Origin: Closterium sp. NIES-65
Lineage: Eukaryota; Streptophyta; Zygnematophyceae; Desmidiales; Closteriaceae
DNA: 64,000 nucleotides
Assembly (NCBI GenBank): GCA_948144175.1
Contig: CANXME010002327.1
Coordinates: 2,588,501 to 2,652,500, forward strand
Direction of reading: 5' to 3'
Below the pieces are notes generated by a model, which saw nothing but the letters and a program-made list of their open reading frames with translations, did no database searches and had not been told where the DNA came from. How positions within the stretch are numbered: the first letter of the stretch is position 1; each line of letters opens with the position of its first letter. Below are positions 34,712-48,000 of this stretch, one piece after another. A program made the translations under genes and the position numbers.

Positions 34712-37690
34712 AATACACGCAGCGGATGGAGGAATTTTATAATCGGATTCTCGACATTACCGAGGGCGAAAAAATTCAGTCCTACATCGCGGGGCTGAAA
34801 ACCGACATTCGGCGCCAGGTTGCAGCAGCGAATTGCAGCAGCTACAGCGAAATCGTATCGGCCGCGGAGCGTTTTGACTTGGTCAACTCCGGAACACGAC
34901 GGCCCCACGTCGTCGAATCACGACAAGGGGATCGCTCGGCTTCAACCACGTTCGCCGACCCCATGGAAGTCGACAAACTCGACGCGAATTCACGACTTGC
35001 AAAAAACAAAACGATTTGTGAATTTTGCGGCGGAAACGGACATCGGATTGTCGACTGTTTTCACATGAAATCAGCACGTGCGGCATTCCGAGCTCGTGGG
35101 AGTGGCGAAACTAAAGACAAAAAGTCAAAAAACGGATCTCGCCAGTGATTGCGGATCGGGCTGGCGAGGAAAAGCAGATCCGAAAGCGTCAGCGCAATCT
35201 GGACCGAATCGAAATTGAAGGACAGCATTGGGCGCGAGATTTGGAGAATCAAGGGTGAAATCCCAAGCCCCTTGACCGAAATTTGTCAGAGGAATTCGCC
35301 GAGGAAAAGAAAACCTCCCCGAAAACAGACTCGACCAAGACGGGAACTCTCCCATTCGACCCCGGAAAAAAATAGAATTCGTTAAAGTTATCTTCCACGT
35401 CCGCACCTGTCCTTATCCTGTCAGACCCTGAACTTGACTATGTCATCGAGGCCGATGCGAGCGATCAAGCAGTGGGCGCAGTACTCATGCAGGATCAAGG
35501 GAAGGGAGTGCAACCCATTGCATACCTCAGTAAAAAACTTCACGGGGCAGAACTCAATCACCCCATCCATGACAAAGAGGCCCTCCCCATCGTCAACGCA
35601 TTTAAGGCATGGAGGTGTTATCTCGAAGGAAGAAAAACGACCGTCTACACCGACCACTGGAGCCTCAAGTACCTGCAGACCCAACCAACACTCTCCAGGC
35701 GACAGGTCCGGTGGATTGACTTTCTCGAAACCCACTTCCATTACGACATCGTGTATAAGCCGGGGCACAAGAACAAAGCAGACGCACTGAGTCGCCCTGC
35801 ACACGTTGCCGCCCTACAAGTCGATGGCATGAACCCCCTTTTGAAGGGACTCTTCACGCATGGATACACCATCGACCCGGAAGTCTCTGTAGCAGAAAAG
35901 CGCCATCTTCTACAATGGGATCAAGACATCGCATACCGCAAGGGCTCAACAAAAATATGGGTACCTAATTACCCTCCCTTACGCCAGTTACTACTCGAAG
36001 AATATCATGATGTTCTCTACGCGGGCCACTTCGGTAGTAACAAGACGCTTGCCGGTATTGCGAAGCATTATTATTGGCCCCACATGGCGGATGACGTACA
36101 CAAATTCGTCACCTCGTGCGACACATGCCAACGGATGAATAGCAGCAAACAGAAGAAAGCAGGGTTACTACAGCCTCTTCCAGTCCCTGAACAGCCTTGG
36201 CAAGTGGTTAGCCTCGACTTCATCACCGGGTTACCACCTACCAAAGCTGGTTAAGACGCCATTCTAGTCGTCATCGACAAATTCTCCAAAATGGGACACT
36301 TCATTCCGACACACTCAACGGCTCGCATCGAGGAGACAGCGCAATTATTCTTCCGCTACGTCATCTCGCAACATGGCATTCCAACCACGCTGATCTCCGA
36401 CAGAGACCCGAAATTCACAAGTAAGTTCTGGAAGGAGCTTATGCCGCTCATGGGGACCAAACTCGCCATGTCATCAGCCTATCATCCCCAAACGGATGGT
36501 CAGACAGAGCGCCTCAACCAGATTGTCGAACAGCTTCTGCGAGCAGCGTGTAAGGACGATATCTCTACATGGGATGCACATCTGCCGGTTCTCGAGTTTG
36601 CGTATAACAACGACACGCACGCCGCAACAGGGCAAACTCCTTTCTTCCTCTGTTACGGTCGCAACCCACTCACGCCTCAGAAACCAACAGTAACCGCCAC
36701 GGTGCAACCCGCACATGACTTCATTTCCACTATGCACCAATTGTGGGAGCGCACGCATAAACGTCTTCTGACTATCCAGCAGCAACAAAAGAAGCTCGCT
36801 GATCGGAGTCGCAACGATCATTCCATCAAGATTGGCGATCAAGTGCTTCTGGATACACGCAGTCTCGACACTAGCCATCTTCCATCTAAGCTCCGACCTC
36901 GCTTCTGCGGACCTATTCTCGTCGAGGCGCAGGTCACTCCAGTAACCTTCCGCTTGCGTTTACCAGCTACGTGGAGAATTCACAATGCCTTCCATGTTCA
37001 ACTTCTCAAGCCCTATCGGGACCCAAACACGGTCTTCAAAGGTCGCCAGCCGCCGCCGCCACTACCAGTGATCGTTAATGGGGAACCCGAGTACGAAGTC
37101 GAAGCCGTTCTGGCACACCGACGACAACGTAACGGCACCTTGGAGCTCTTGATTCGTTGGAAAGGCTATGATCCTTCCGAAGATACCTGGGTACCTGAAC
37201 GCGACATGGATAACGCCCGCCGTCCTCTCCAGGACTACCTTCTAAAGCAGGGTGTTACTTCTACCACCCAACTTTGAGGGGGGGAAGTGTGAGAGGACGT
37301 CCCCGTTAAAATATTTTCTCACTATTATATTTTTCCGTTATCCTATTCTCCCTTTTCTCCTCTTTATCTTGGTCTTTATCTCATCTCAATCGGCCTACTA
37401 TTCTTTTTTCTAGAGCCTTCTATTTATTTCTCTTATTTCCTACTTTTCCCACCGACATACCTATTATACGGCACCGACAGCGCCGACACTAGGGTATACG
37501 GTGTAATCTGGGCGTAATCCCAAGTGCCAATAGCCTTGCGTGCTTGTGCGCACTTGTGATTATAGTATCGGGAAGGGCGTGTTCCCGAAGGTTCGTTTTA
37601 TCTCGATTATCCTTGTATTCTCCGAGTATAAAAATGCCTTTGTATTTAGTTTTAGTGACAAGTTTCGATTGAGAATTCGATCCTGTGACA
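34712..37690 (+). mobile_element. 5'-truncated chromodomain Ty3/gypsy element (chromovirus)
   Basis: It contains a Gag remnant with zinc knuckle CEFCGGNGHRIVDC (34712-35148) and then a gap where protease and most of the reverse transcriptase are missing. RNase H (VIEADASDQAVGAVL) runs from about 35415, then integrase with zinc-binding H...CDTC, core motifs DFITGLP, SDRDPKF and QTERLNQ, and a C-terminal chromodomain (VEAVLAHRRQRNG...LIRWKGYDPSEDTW) to the stop at 37277. TAA at 36252-36254 breaks the pol frame. A purine tract is followed by a 3' LTR at 37288-37690. The 5' LTR is absent. Confidence 0.9.
37288..37690 (+). repeat. 3' LTR of the gypsy element
   Basis: It starts TGTGAGAGGACG after the GAGGGGGGGAAG tract and ends GTGACA. 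The following ACTAC continues the X1 reverse transcriptase in frame and would be the target sequence. No second copy is present to confirm the length. Confidence 0.7.
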
Positions 37691-38767
37691 ACTACGCTTG
37701 CAGCTCTTGGGTTCGCGCCTTCTACTGCTGACCCGTCGCTGTTTCTACGCGCCGACACCTCACTGCCGCCGTTCTACGTCCTTGTGTACGTCGCCGACTT
37801 GGTCTTTGCTACTGCTGACACTGTGGCACTCGCCCACGTGAAGTCGGAGCTGCAAAAGAGACACACGTGCACAGACCTGGGTGAACTGACAAGCTATCTT
37901 GGCTTGCGGATCACCCGGGACAGAGCACGCCGCACCATCACCTTGACTCAGTCACACATGGTGCAGCAGGTCCTTCAGCGCTTCCGCTTCACGTACTCCT
38001 CGCCTCAGCCCACTCCTCTGCCTACCGGTCACTCGCTCTCAGCTCCGCCTTCGGATGAGTCCGTAGAGCCGAGTGGCCCGTATCCAGAGCTTGTGGGTTG
38101 CCTCATGTACCTGATGACCTGCACTCGACCAGACCTTGCATACCCTCTCAGCATTCTTGCACGCTATGTCGCTCCTGGCCGTCACCGGAAGGAGCACATG
38201 GATGCAGCTAAGAGGGTGTTGCGCTACTTGTGCAGTACGTCGAGCATGGGGCTGGTGCTTGGAGGGCGAGTCCCAGTTGTTCTCACTGGGCACGCAGACG
38301 CTTCTTGGGCAGACGACCAGGCTACTCAGCGGTCGTCTCAGGGTTACTCCTTCAGTCTTGGCTCTGGTTCTGTTTCTTGGCGTTCTACTCGCTCTTCTTT
38401 TGTTCTCACCTCCAGTTGTGAGGCTGAGATCTACGCCACAGCCATGGCGGCCCAGGAGCTACGCTGGCTCACCTACTTGCTGACCGACCTTGGAGAGCAG
38501 CCTCGTTCTCCTCCAGTGCTGTACGTCGACAACAAGGCAGCCATTGCCTTGTGTGAGGAGCACAGACTGGAGCACAGAACGAAGCACATTGCTCTGCGTT
38601 ACTTCCTTGCTCGAGAGCTGCAGCAGCGTGGTCAGCTTCGCCTGCGTTACGTGGCCTCTGAGGCCAACACTGCTGATGTGTTCACCAAGGCGCTTCAGCC
38701 TTGTGACCATCAGCGCTTTTGCACTCTTCTAGGCCTTGTGCCTACTGGACCTCACTTGCTTACTTGA
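37691..38767 (+). pseudogene. X1 reverse transcriptase/RNase H C-terminal part
   Basis: It resumes at TTLAALGFAPSTADPS, exactly where the gypsy LTR ends, and runs open to TGA at 38765-38767. The active-site YVDD reads YVAD (near 37790), so a catalytic Asp is lost. RNase H motifs GHADASWADD and RTKHIALRYF are intact. It is very similar to X2. Confidence 0.9.
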
Positions 38768-39000
38768 GTCTGTTTGTACTGTGATCTCTATATATATACC
38801 TGCATGTTTACTCTTGTTAGGTTGTGATCATTGTACCTTTTGCTCTATTATAAACCTGCATGTGAACTGGTCTTGTGACCACTTGCTTGTGCTCGGAATT
38901 TGTGTGGTATCCTTGAGATCCACCCTGAGCTTGTTTGGCCTTGCTTTGCCTTGACTGGTCTTGTGACCCCTAGTTCTCCCCCACTTTGCCTATGGGGGTG

Positions 39001-39132
39001 TGTCAAACATTATATATGTTGTGTTAGTTTAGGCTACAGTGGGTTAGCCTATAGGGGGTACACAATTCTAGGGTTAGGTACTTGTACTCATTTCACTGCT
39101 AGTTCATCCAATCCTGTTCAGTGATTCCAACA
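39001..39132 (+). repeat. 3' LTR of X1
   Basis: 132 bases, three differences from the 5' LTR. It follows the polypurine tract CTATGGGGGTG and a conserved 3' region containing GATCCACCCTGAGCTT. Confidence 0.93.
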
Positions 39133-41779
39133 AAAACATCGTCAACTGCATGGCAAAGACAACAGATTCCTGCATCACCGAATCACCGCCGCACTACTCA
39201 CCAGAAGAACGACTTGACGAAACCACACCCTGACGCGAGTCACTTCAGCCGAACCCGACATACGCCGCCATCGCTCAAAGCGAGCCATCCGGAAGAGACA
39301 CTTGGTTCTTGGACACTTGCTGCGGACAACACATGTGCTCCTCAGGACGTTTCGTTCAACGCGAGCACCGACTTCAACGAGAAGTCGTCATCACAGTCGC
39401 CAATAATCAGAACTTGCGAACAAGACGACAAGGCATAGTACAGCTTCAGTCACGGGAGACGAACGTCATACTACAAATGTCGAAAGTCCTAATAGCAGAG
39501 GGACTCGGCTACAACTTACTGAGCGTCAGTCAGCTGATGGCGAAAGGCATACACCTGGAAGCCGACAGCACCACCCAGGAGTTCAAACTGTACCACGGGA
39601 AGGGCGGCCTCTACATCGGAAAGGCGGTTCTGAAGAATAACGTCTTTGTTCTTGACTTCGTCCCAGACCTGGGCACCGCAGACAGCGACGCCATCGTGAA
39701 CTTCGCCGACTGGACGCACCCTCCAGATCTTGATCCAGACTTCAGCCCGGAAGGCTTCTGGTACTCGCATACCATCCCTGAAGCAGAACGAACACACGCG
39801 TTAGCAACAATTCAACATCCAGCAGCAACAGAGACAACATCGGCAGCAGTAGAAGCAGCAGAGAAAACATCGGCAGCAGCAGAACCAGCAGAAACATCAT
39901 CGGCAGTAGCAGAACCATCGTCAGCGACACCAGTTCTCGTTGACGAAGCACCACCAACACTCGCACAGCAGCTGAACCCAACTCAACGAGAAGTCCACAG
40001 AAGCGCAAACTTCGTCGCCAGCTTCTACTCCAACTCCGATGCGTATCGACGCTCACCCGGACACTGCGCCTCCGAAGACATCTGGCACGCACGCATGGGA
40101 CATCCAAGCAACACCGTGTTGAATAATACAATAAGAGCAGGAGTCCTAGACAAGGATTCATTACTACTACCCGACGGCAGAGAACTTCAACGGGCACGAG
40201 GAACTTGCCTCACCTGCCCCGAAGCCGACTTACCACATCGACCGTTCACTCCTCACCACAACCCGAGCGCACTCGCATACGCACCAATCGAGAAGGTGTA
40301 CAGCGATATTCTCTTCAATCGAGAACCAGGACAAGTTACTTACAACTACACGATCACCTTCATCGACGCCGCCACTCGATACGTCTGGCATCTAAACCTA
40401 CCCAGCCGCGACATGGCACTCGCAGCGTTCGCCGCCTGGCTACCAGTAGCAGAACGAGAGTCGGGAGCACAACTGAAAAGCTTCCAGTCAGACGGAGGAG
40501 GAGAATACACCTCTCAGCGCTTCAAGCAGTACCTGGCGGAAAGAGGAATCAAGCAACTCCTCTCCCTTCCCTACGCCCATCAGCAGCAAGGTGTCGCAGA
40601 ACTTGATGTCGTCGTCCTCACTTCGGAACAACGCATCACCGCATCTGCTGTGGACAGGGAAACAGGGCAGCACAAAAATGTTACGAGTTTTCGGGTGCAT
40701 GGTACAGTACCGACCCCCAGAGGCCCGAGCGGGAAGATTTTCACAACGTGCACAGTGGGGACTACACCTCGGCATCGAAAAGAATTACAACGCGTGGAAA
40801 ATCTTCGACGTCCACTCCAAGGAAACAGTAGCAGCACGTGACGTGATCTTCTACGAACGACTCACACTTCAGACGTACCTCGCCAACTTGCACGAGAATC
40901 AAGATCCCACAGGTGGCTTTCGTGGTGACCGAGCCTTCGCCTCAGCAGCGGACGAAGCAGACTGGGACGAGCAGAACGTCGACAACGCATCCGAAGAAGC
41001 CGGACCTCTCCCGTTCTGCTCCGTCAACGTCCCCATGGACGAAGAAAACCCTCGCGAAAGTGCCAACGCCGAAGTTTTCTACCACTTCGCCGACAACGGT
41101 TACGTAACACCTGCGACAGTCAACACCAACGAAGCAGAATGGATAGGGCCGAATTTCGAACCCGACCCAGAAGCGGGAGATGAAGCAGCTTATCTCGAGG
41201 ACACAACACTCCCCCGCTACTCACAGACTGGACTGCAGATTCTCGGCCTCGTCACCGCAGTCCACGGCAACGCGCTTCCTAAAGAGCCTGCGACGGTTCA
41301 GCAGGCTCTGGGGGGGGAACACAGGGAAAAATGGCGTGAAGCCATGGACAGAGAATTAAAGGCGCTGGAGGAACGTAGTACCTGGAAAGTCGTTCCCGTA
41401 AGCATGGCAAGGAACAAGACCATCCTCACCGGGAAACGGGTCTTCCGCATCAAAACGAAGGCAAACGGCACAATCGAGAAGCTCAAAGCACGGTGGGTCG
41501 TGCGTGGATTCGATCAGGAACACGGACGGGACTTCACCGAGACATTCGCCCCGGTTAGCCGACACACTTCACTTCGAATCCTCCTCGCGATCGCCGCCAT
41601 GAAGAAAAGGAAACTACGGCAAATCGACGTTGCTAACGCCTTCCTCTACGCACCCGTCGATGCCGAAATCTTCGTCGAACTTCCACATGGTACCCACGGG
41701 GAACCTAACCAAGTTTGTCAGTTACTAAAATCGCTCTACGGAATCAAACAAGCCCCGCGGCTGTGGCAACAGCACCTAT
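39133..41779 (+). pseudogene. Copia-B protease, integrase and start of reverse transcriptase
   Basis: It continues the Copia-B frame after X1. The protease-like stretch is WFLDTCCGQHM, with Cys after Asp-Thr as in Copia-A. Integrase has HARMGHPSN, CLTCPE and SDGGGEYTSQRF. Compared with Copia-A, 107 bases after GVAE (near 40600) are deleted, shifting the frame. TGA at 39231-39233 is another break. Reverse transcriptase begins normally (TFAPVSRHTSLRILL) and is cut at 41779 by X2 inside QHL. Confidence 0.9.
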
Positions 41780-41911
41780 TGTTGGAATCCCTGAACAGGA
41801 ATGAATGAACTAGCAATGAAATGAGTACAACTACCTAACCCTAGAATTGTGTACCCCCTATAGGCTAACCCACTGTAGCCTAAACTAACACAACATATAT
41901 AATGTTTGACA
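41780..41911 (-). repeat. 3' LTR of X2
   Basis: 132-bp LTR, downstream in element orientation, next to the TATGGGGGTGTG polypurine tract on the minus strand. Confidence 0.93.
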
Positions 41912-42084
41912 CACCCCCATAGGCAAAGTGGGGGAGAACTAGGGGTCATAAGACCAGTCAAGGCAAAGCAAGGCAAAACAAGCTCAGGGTGGATCTCAAG
42001 GATACCACACAAATTCCGAGCACAAGCAAGTGGTCACAAGACCAGTTCACATGCACGTTTATAATAGAGCAAAAGGTACAATGA

Positions 42085-45000
42085 TCACAACCTAACAAGA
42101 GTAAACATGCAGGTATATATATAGAGATCACAGTACAAACAGACTAAAGAAGTAAGCAAGTGAGGTCCAGTAGGCACAAGGCCTAGAAGAGTGCAAAAGC
42201 GCTGATGGTCACAAGGCTGAAGCGCCTTGGTGAACACATCAGCAGTGTTGGCCTCAGAGGCCACGTAACGCAGGCGAAGCTGACCACGCTGCTGCAGCTC
42301 TCGAGCAAGGAAGTAACGCAGAGCAATGTGCTTCGTTCTGTGCTCCAGTCTGTGCTCCTCACACAAGGCAATGGCTGCCTTGTTGTCGACGTACAGCACT
42401 GGAGGAGAACGAGGCTGCTCTCCAAGGTCGGTCAGCAAGTAGGTGAGCCAGCGTAGCTCCTGGGCAGCCATGGCTGTGGCGTAGATCTCAGCCTCACAAC
42501 TGGAGCTGAGAACAGAAGAAGAGCGAGTAGAACGCCAAGAAACAGAACCAGAGCCAAGACTGAAGGAGTAACCCTGAGACGACCGCTGAGTAGCCTGATC
42601 GTCTGCCCAAGAAGCGTCTGAGTGCCTAGTGAGAACAACAGGGACTCGCCCTCCAAGCACTAGCCCCATGCCTGACGTACTGCACAAGTAGCGCAACACC
42701 CTCTTAGCTGCATCCATGTGCTCCTTCCGGTGACGGCCGGGAGCGACATAGCGTGCAAGAATGCTGAGAGGGTATGCAAGGTCTGGTCGAGTGCAGGTCA
42801 TCAGGTACATGAGGCAACCCACAAGCTCTGGATACGGGCCACTCGGCTCTACGGACTCATCCGAAGGCAGAGCTGAGAGCAAGTGACCGGTAGGCAGAGG
42901 AGTGGGCTGAGGCGAGGAGTACGTGAAGCGGAAGCGCTGAAGGACCTGCTGCACCATGTGTGACTGAGTCAAGGTGATGGTGCGGCGTGCTCTGTCCCGG
43001 GTGATCCGCAAGCCAAGATAGCTTGTCAGTTCACCCAGGTCTGTGCACGTGTGTCTCTTTTGCAGCTCCGACTTCACGTGGGCGAGTGCCACAGTGTCAA
43101 CAGTAGCAAAGACCAAGTCGTCGACGTACACAAGGACGTAGAACGGCGGCAGTGAGGTGTCGGTGCGTAGAAACAGCGACAGGTCAACTACAGAAGGAGC
43201 GAACCCAAGAGCCGCAAGCGTAGTCCTCAGTGTGTCGTGCCACTCACGAGGCGCCTGGCGGAGACCGTAGACTGGCCGTCGGAGGCTCCACTGGGTACCA
43301 GGAGGGAACGACCCAATGAAGCCAGGTGGACGGCGCAGCCAGATCTCCTTGTGCAGGCTGCCCTGCAGGAAAGCAGTGCTGAAGTTAAGCGAGTGGAGCT
43401 CGTAGTCACGCTGAGCGGCGACGTGCAGCAGAACCTGAAGAGTGGTCATCTTCGGGGTCGGGGAGAAGGTCTTCAAGAAGTCAACTCCCTCTCGCTGACT
43501 GAAGCCTCGTGCAACGTAGCGCGCCTTGAAGACAGGCGGAGAGCTCGGCGGCCGCTTCACCCTGAAAATCCACATGCCACTGACGATGTTCGCCTCAGGT
43601 GGGGGAACCTCGTCGACGTAGGTGCCTGTGGACTTCCAGAAAGCCATCTTTGTGTCCATGGCTGACTCCCACTGAGAGGAGTAGGGACCGGCCATCGCCT
43701 CTGCGTAAGAGCGTGGGGTCGGGATGTCTGGTGCATCCGGGTCTCCCTCAGGGGCAACAAGCATGGACACGAGATGGGGCAAAGCGGCAGCAATGCACTC
43801 AAACTCCTCCTGCCTGTCCTCAAGGACGTCACTGCCAAGAGCACACTCACCCCCGACGGACGGAGGACAGACAGACTCAGAATCAGCAACTAGGCTAGCA
43901 GCGTAGTCTAGACGACAGCGAGCAGCAAAGTCGACAAGCTCAGCAACTAAGGCAGACGCAGCAGCAGACTCAAAGGAAGGGTCAGTGACAACAGTAGCCA
44001 GGAGAGGCGGGACAGTAGGACTGGTAGCACTAAGAGAGTCTGACCTAGGGTCAGCAAGAGCAGGAAGAGAGGAAGCAGAAGGAGACAGCAGTGGGACACG
44101 CTGTGGAGCAGTGGACGGACGAAGCGCCATCCGGTGAGTGCCCGGGACAGCAGGAAGACGCTGACGCTGGACTCGACTACTAGAGAGAGAAGTGCGGACA
44201 CGGGACTCAGGACGAGACTCAAGCGACGCAGGACGAGACGCAGGCTCACGCCGTTCAGTAAGACCTCCAGTCGGACCAGTGTAAGGAGCAGGACCAGGGA
44301 GAGAGGAGGCAGACGGTAACGCGGACTGCAGCTGGACAGGCGGAGGACACGCTAAGGAGGGAGGAGGAAAAGGAGGAGGAAGCTGACCAAGAACCTGCTG
44401 AAGGAGCGCAACAAAGTACGACCGAGACCGAGCAGCGACACCAGAGCAAGCAGGGACACCCGCACCAGGGTCCGCAGCACTAGCAGCAGCTCCAGCGCCC
44501 ACGTCTTCAGCACCAGCGGCAGCTCCAATGCGTAGATTACTGCAGCAACGGGAGCTTAGAGTACGGGCTAGGCACGTGTGCTCGTGTGATCTCTGCGTTC
44601 GTTAGTCCTTACTCGTTTTCCTTGTGCACACACTACTTGCTAGTTCACGGGGAAAATTGGCAAGAGTTTCACTAGGAAAAGTTTAGAACAATGGTGTAAT
44701 GAAGTTGGCAATGCAAGGCTACATCAGAGCAAGCATTCAGGTCGGCCAACTGCCAGCGCAGCTTGGTCGACCGCGTTCCAGCACGACTTCGTCGACCGCG
44801 CTCCAACAAGGCAAGGTCGACGGCGTGCCAACGTCGCAGGTTGACGGCGTGACAGCGTTGCTCACGCAGGACAGCAGTGCACCCTGCTTCGCAGTTGTGC
44901 GCAGATGATTGGCGCGTAGAGTCTTGTCACCTGCACAGCGCACACACCACGTCAACCTCGAGCTGACAACTGCCTCTGATTCGCCACGACGACCTCGGGA

Positions 45001-48000
45001 TACCACCACCGAGGTCGGGCTTGCTAACTTTGCCTGGGCGACCGTCGCACTCCTCCGCAGCACTTCGTCACCCAGGTAACCTGGTCGACCAGGCAACCAC
45101 GTCGACCAGCAGCTCCTGTACGTGCCCGTCGACCTCCCAAGTCGACGACCACCTCCACGTCGACCTCACCAGGTCGACGACACCATCGGTCAACCTTCTC
45201 CAGGTCGACATCCCCTCTGGTTGACCAGCTCCACGTCGACCAGCACTCCTGGTAGACCTGCTCCTCGTCGACCAGCACACTCGTCGGCCGACCACCCACG
45301 TCGGCCACCCGAAGCTGGCGTCACGAAGTTGACGTCCTCCGCAGGTCGACACCCAAGTCGACCTCCCTGAAGTCGGCGCCACCGTGAAGTCGGCGCCCGT
45401 GCAGTGGTCCCCCGTGCAGGTCAACCTCCTCGTCGACCAGCTCACCCACTGCTGAAGGTCGGCTGCTCCCCTCACACCCGACCACGAAGTCGGCTCCGCC
45501 CAAGCGAGAACGGGGCCAATACCCAACTCCCGTTGACATCCAACGCCCGGATCCTCAGCACCAGTAGTAGCTCCAACGCCCGGGTCCGCAGCACCAGCGG
45601 CAGCTCCAACGTCTGGGTCCTCAGCACCAGCAGCAGCTCCAACGCCCGGGTCCTCAGCACCAGCAGCGGCTCCAACGCCCGGGTCCGCAGCACCAGCGGC
45701 AGCTCCAACGCCTGGTTCCTCAGCACCAGCAGCAGCTCCAACGCCCGGGTCCTCACCACCAGCAGCGGCTCCAACGCCCGGGTCCTCAGCACCAGCAGCA
45801 GCTCCAACGCCCGGGTCCTCAGCACCAGCAGCAGCTCCAACGCCCGGGTCCTCAGCACCAGCAGCAGCTCCAACAGCAGCGGGGTCCGTAACACGAGGCA
45901 CGCCACTCCGAAGAGTGCAGCGCCGCTCGTACCACTCTCGGATCCGCTCGCGGGAGGGGAGCTCCCGAACGGGAGAAGAAGCACTAGCACCAGTCCCAGT
46001 AGTACGTCCGGCTCTAGCGGTACCTCTCCGGAGGCTACAGTATTCTAAGTACCACGCACGCAGCTGCTCCGAGGAGAGGGCTCCTCCAGGTGCAGGACTC
46101 CCAGGCCTAGTACCTCCAGACTCAGAACCCCCAGACTCCGGACTCCGCAGCTCAGCACCACGAGGCTCCACACCCCCAAGCTCAGCACCCTCAAGCTCCA
46201 CACCCCCAGGCTCCACACCCCCAGGCTCCACACCCCCAGGCTCCACACCCCCAGGCTCCACACCCCCAGGCTCAGCACCCCCAGGCTCAGCACCCCCAGC
46301 AGGACGAGAGTCGACAGCTACCTCAACAGGCTCAACCGGGTCTACCTGAGACACACCTGCGGGAGCGGCACCCTGAGGGGGGAGGGGGTCTGCAACAGCA
46401 GCACCTGGCGCGAGGAAGAGAGGCGGGGGGGGGAGCGGGGCAGTGCGGTAGGGGAAGAGGCGGTAGTAGGGGACGGACTCGTCAAAAGTGACGTCCTGGG
46501 AGGGCAAGACTCGGCGCGAGGTGGCGTGGTAAAACTGCCAACCAGACGCGTCCGGGACAAAGCCAAGGAAGACGCAGGGAACAGCACGGGAGGAGAGCTT
46601 GTCCGCAGACGAATCGCGGACAAAAGCTCGAGACCCCCAGACCCGGAAACGCGACGCATCGCCAACCTCCCCCGTCCACAGCAGTGTGGGCGAGGTCTCC
46701 GGCAAGGAGACACGGGGCCAGAGGTTGAGCTGATGCGCAGCGTACCGGACCGCAAACGGCCACAGAAAGTGGGGGGCAGCCGCATGGATCAAGGAGGTAC
46801 AGGCGACCTCCATGACCAGGCCAATGCGGCGCTCCGCAACCCCATTCTGCTGTGGAGAAGCCGGAAGCGTGAACGACTGCCCAATGCCGTGCTCAGCACA
46901 GTAGGCTGCCAAGAGGTCGGAGGAGAACTCACCACCTCTGTCAGAGTGCAAGCGCAGGACAGGAAAGTCCGAGTGAAAACGCTCGCTGAGCTGGAGACGG
47001 GCTCTGCGGATCCAAGGGATCAAGACATCAGGGACCTCACCCTTGGTGCGCAAGGGGAAGACCGAGGTGTAGCGCGAGTAGTCGTCAACAACTATCAGGA
47101 AGTACCTCTCCTGACCCTGACCACGGACGCGGGCTGGGCCCCACACGTCCATGTGGAGTGTCTGCAAGGGAGCAGTCGTCGGGGGGAACGAGGAGGAGTG
47201 AGGAGCGGCGCGCTGCCGTCCCTCGACACAGGGGAGACAGATAGGAGCAGGCGAGGGTGGGAGGGCAGGAAGGACCCTGGGCAGGCCAGAGACAAGGTAC
47301 CGGGAGTGCATGGCACGAAGCCGCTGCACAGACGGGTGGCCAAGGCGGTGGTGCCAGAGGACAGTCTCGTGTGCCAAAGAGCGACACGAGCAGGGGGCGG
47401 ACAGCTGACCTGACGCGGACGCGGACGCAGTCGCAGCAACCTGAGGGGACTCAGTAGTCAGTGTGTACAGGTCCGACCCCGGCTGCCGAGTGAAGGTAGC
47501 CAAGTGACGGCCCGTACGAGCACACGTGCAGTGTGTCACGCGCTCGTAGGCAGGGGTGAACTGGTGAACACCCCCGTCCTTGAGTGCACATCCTGCCACC
47601 AAGTTCGTAGAGAACGAGGGGAGGTGGAGACCTGACAGTGTGCCCGACGGGACCGCAGGGCAGGGAAGGACAGTGGAAGAGGTCGCAATGACCGGACCCC
47701 CAGAGGGGTCACCAAGGGAGACAGCAACTGGCCGAGCAAGCGGCTCAAGGGCAGTGCGGTCACGAAAGAAGCAGCGAGAAGCACCTGAGTCCAGTGTGAA
47801 GGTGTGCAGTGCGGCAGTCGACGCAGTACCAAGGGGGGGAGACACACGAGCACCTATAGCAGCAGCCTCACCAGCACCTGGGGTAGCCGACACGCGAGTA
47901 CCTGGAGCGGCAGACGCACTGGCCCTAATGCCCGGGTCGGGCGGCACACACAAGTACTCAGCACCCTCTCCACAAGTTGACATCACATACATGGCAGATA

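Larger units (their letters stand above)
26110..39132 (+). mobile_element. X1: composite copia-type element inside Copia-B
   Basis: 132-bp LTRs at 26110-26241 and 39001-39132 differ at three positions. The target duplication is GAAAC/AAAAC (26105-26109, 39133-39137), one base changed. The primer-binding site TGGTATAGAGCAGG starts at 26242 and the polypurine tract ATGGGGGTG ends at 39000. At 13 kb it is too long because it contains foreign parts: X1 sequence to about 31075, Y-type sequence 31076-34711, a gypsy remnant 34712-37690, then X1 reverse transcriptase/RNase H to the 3' LTR. An autonomous relative, X2, lies downstream on the other strand. Confidence 0.9.
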
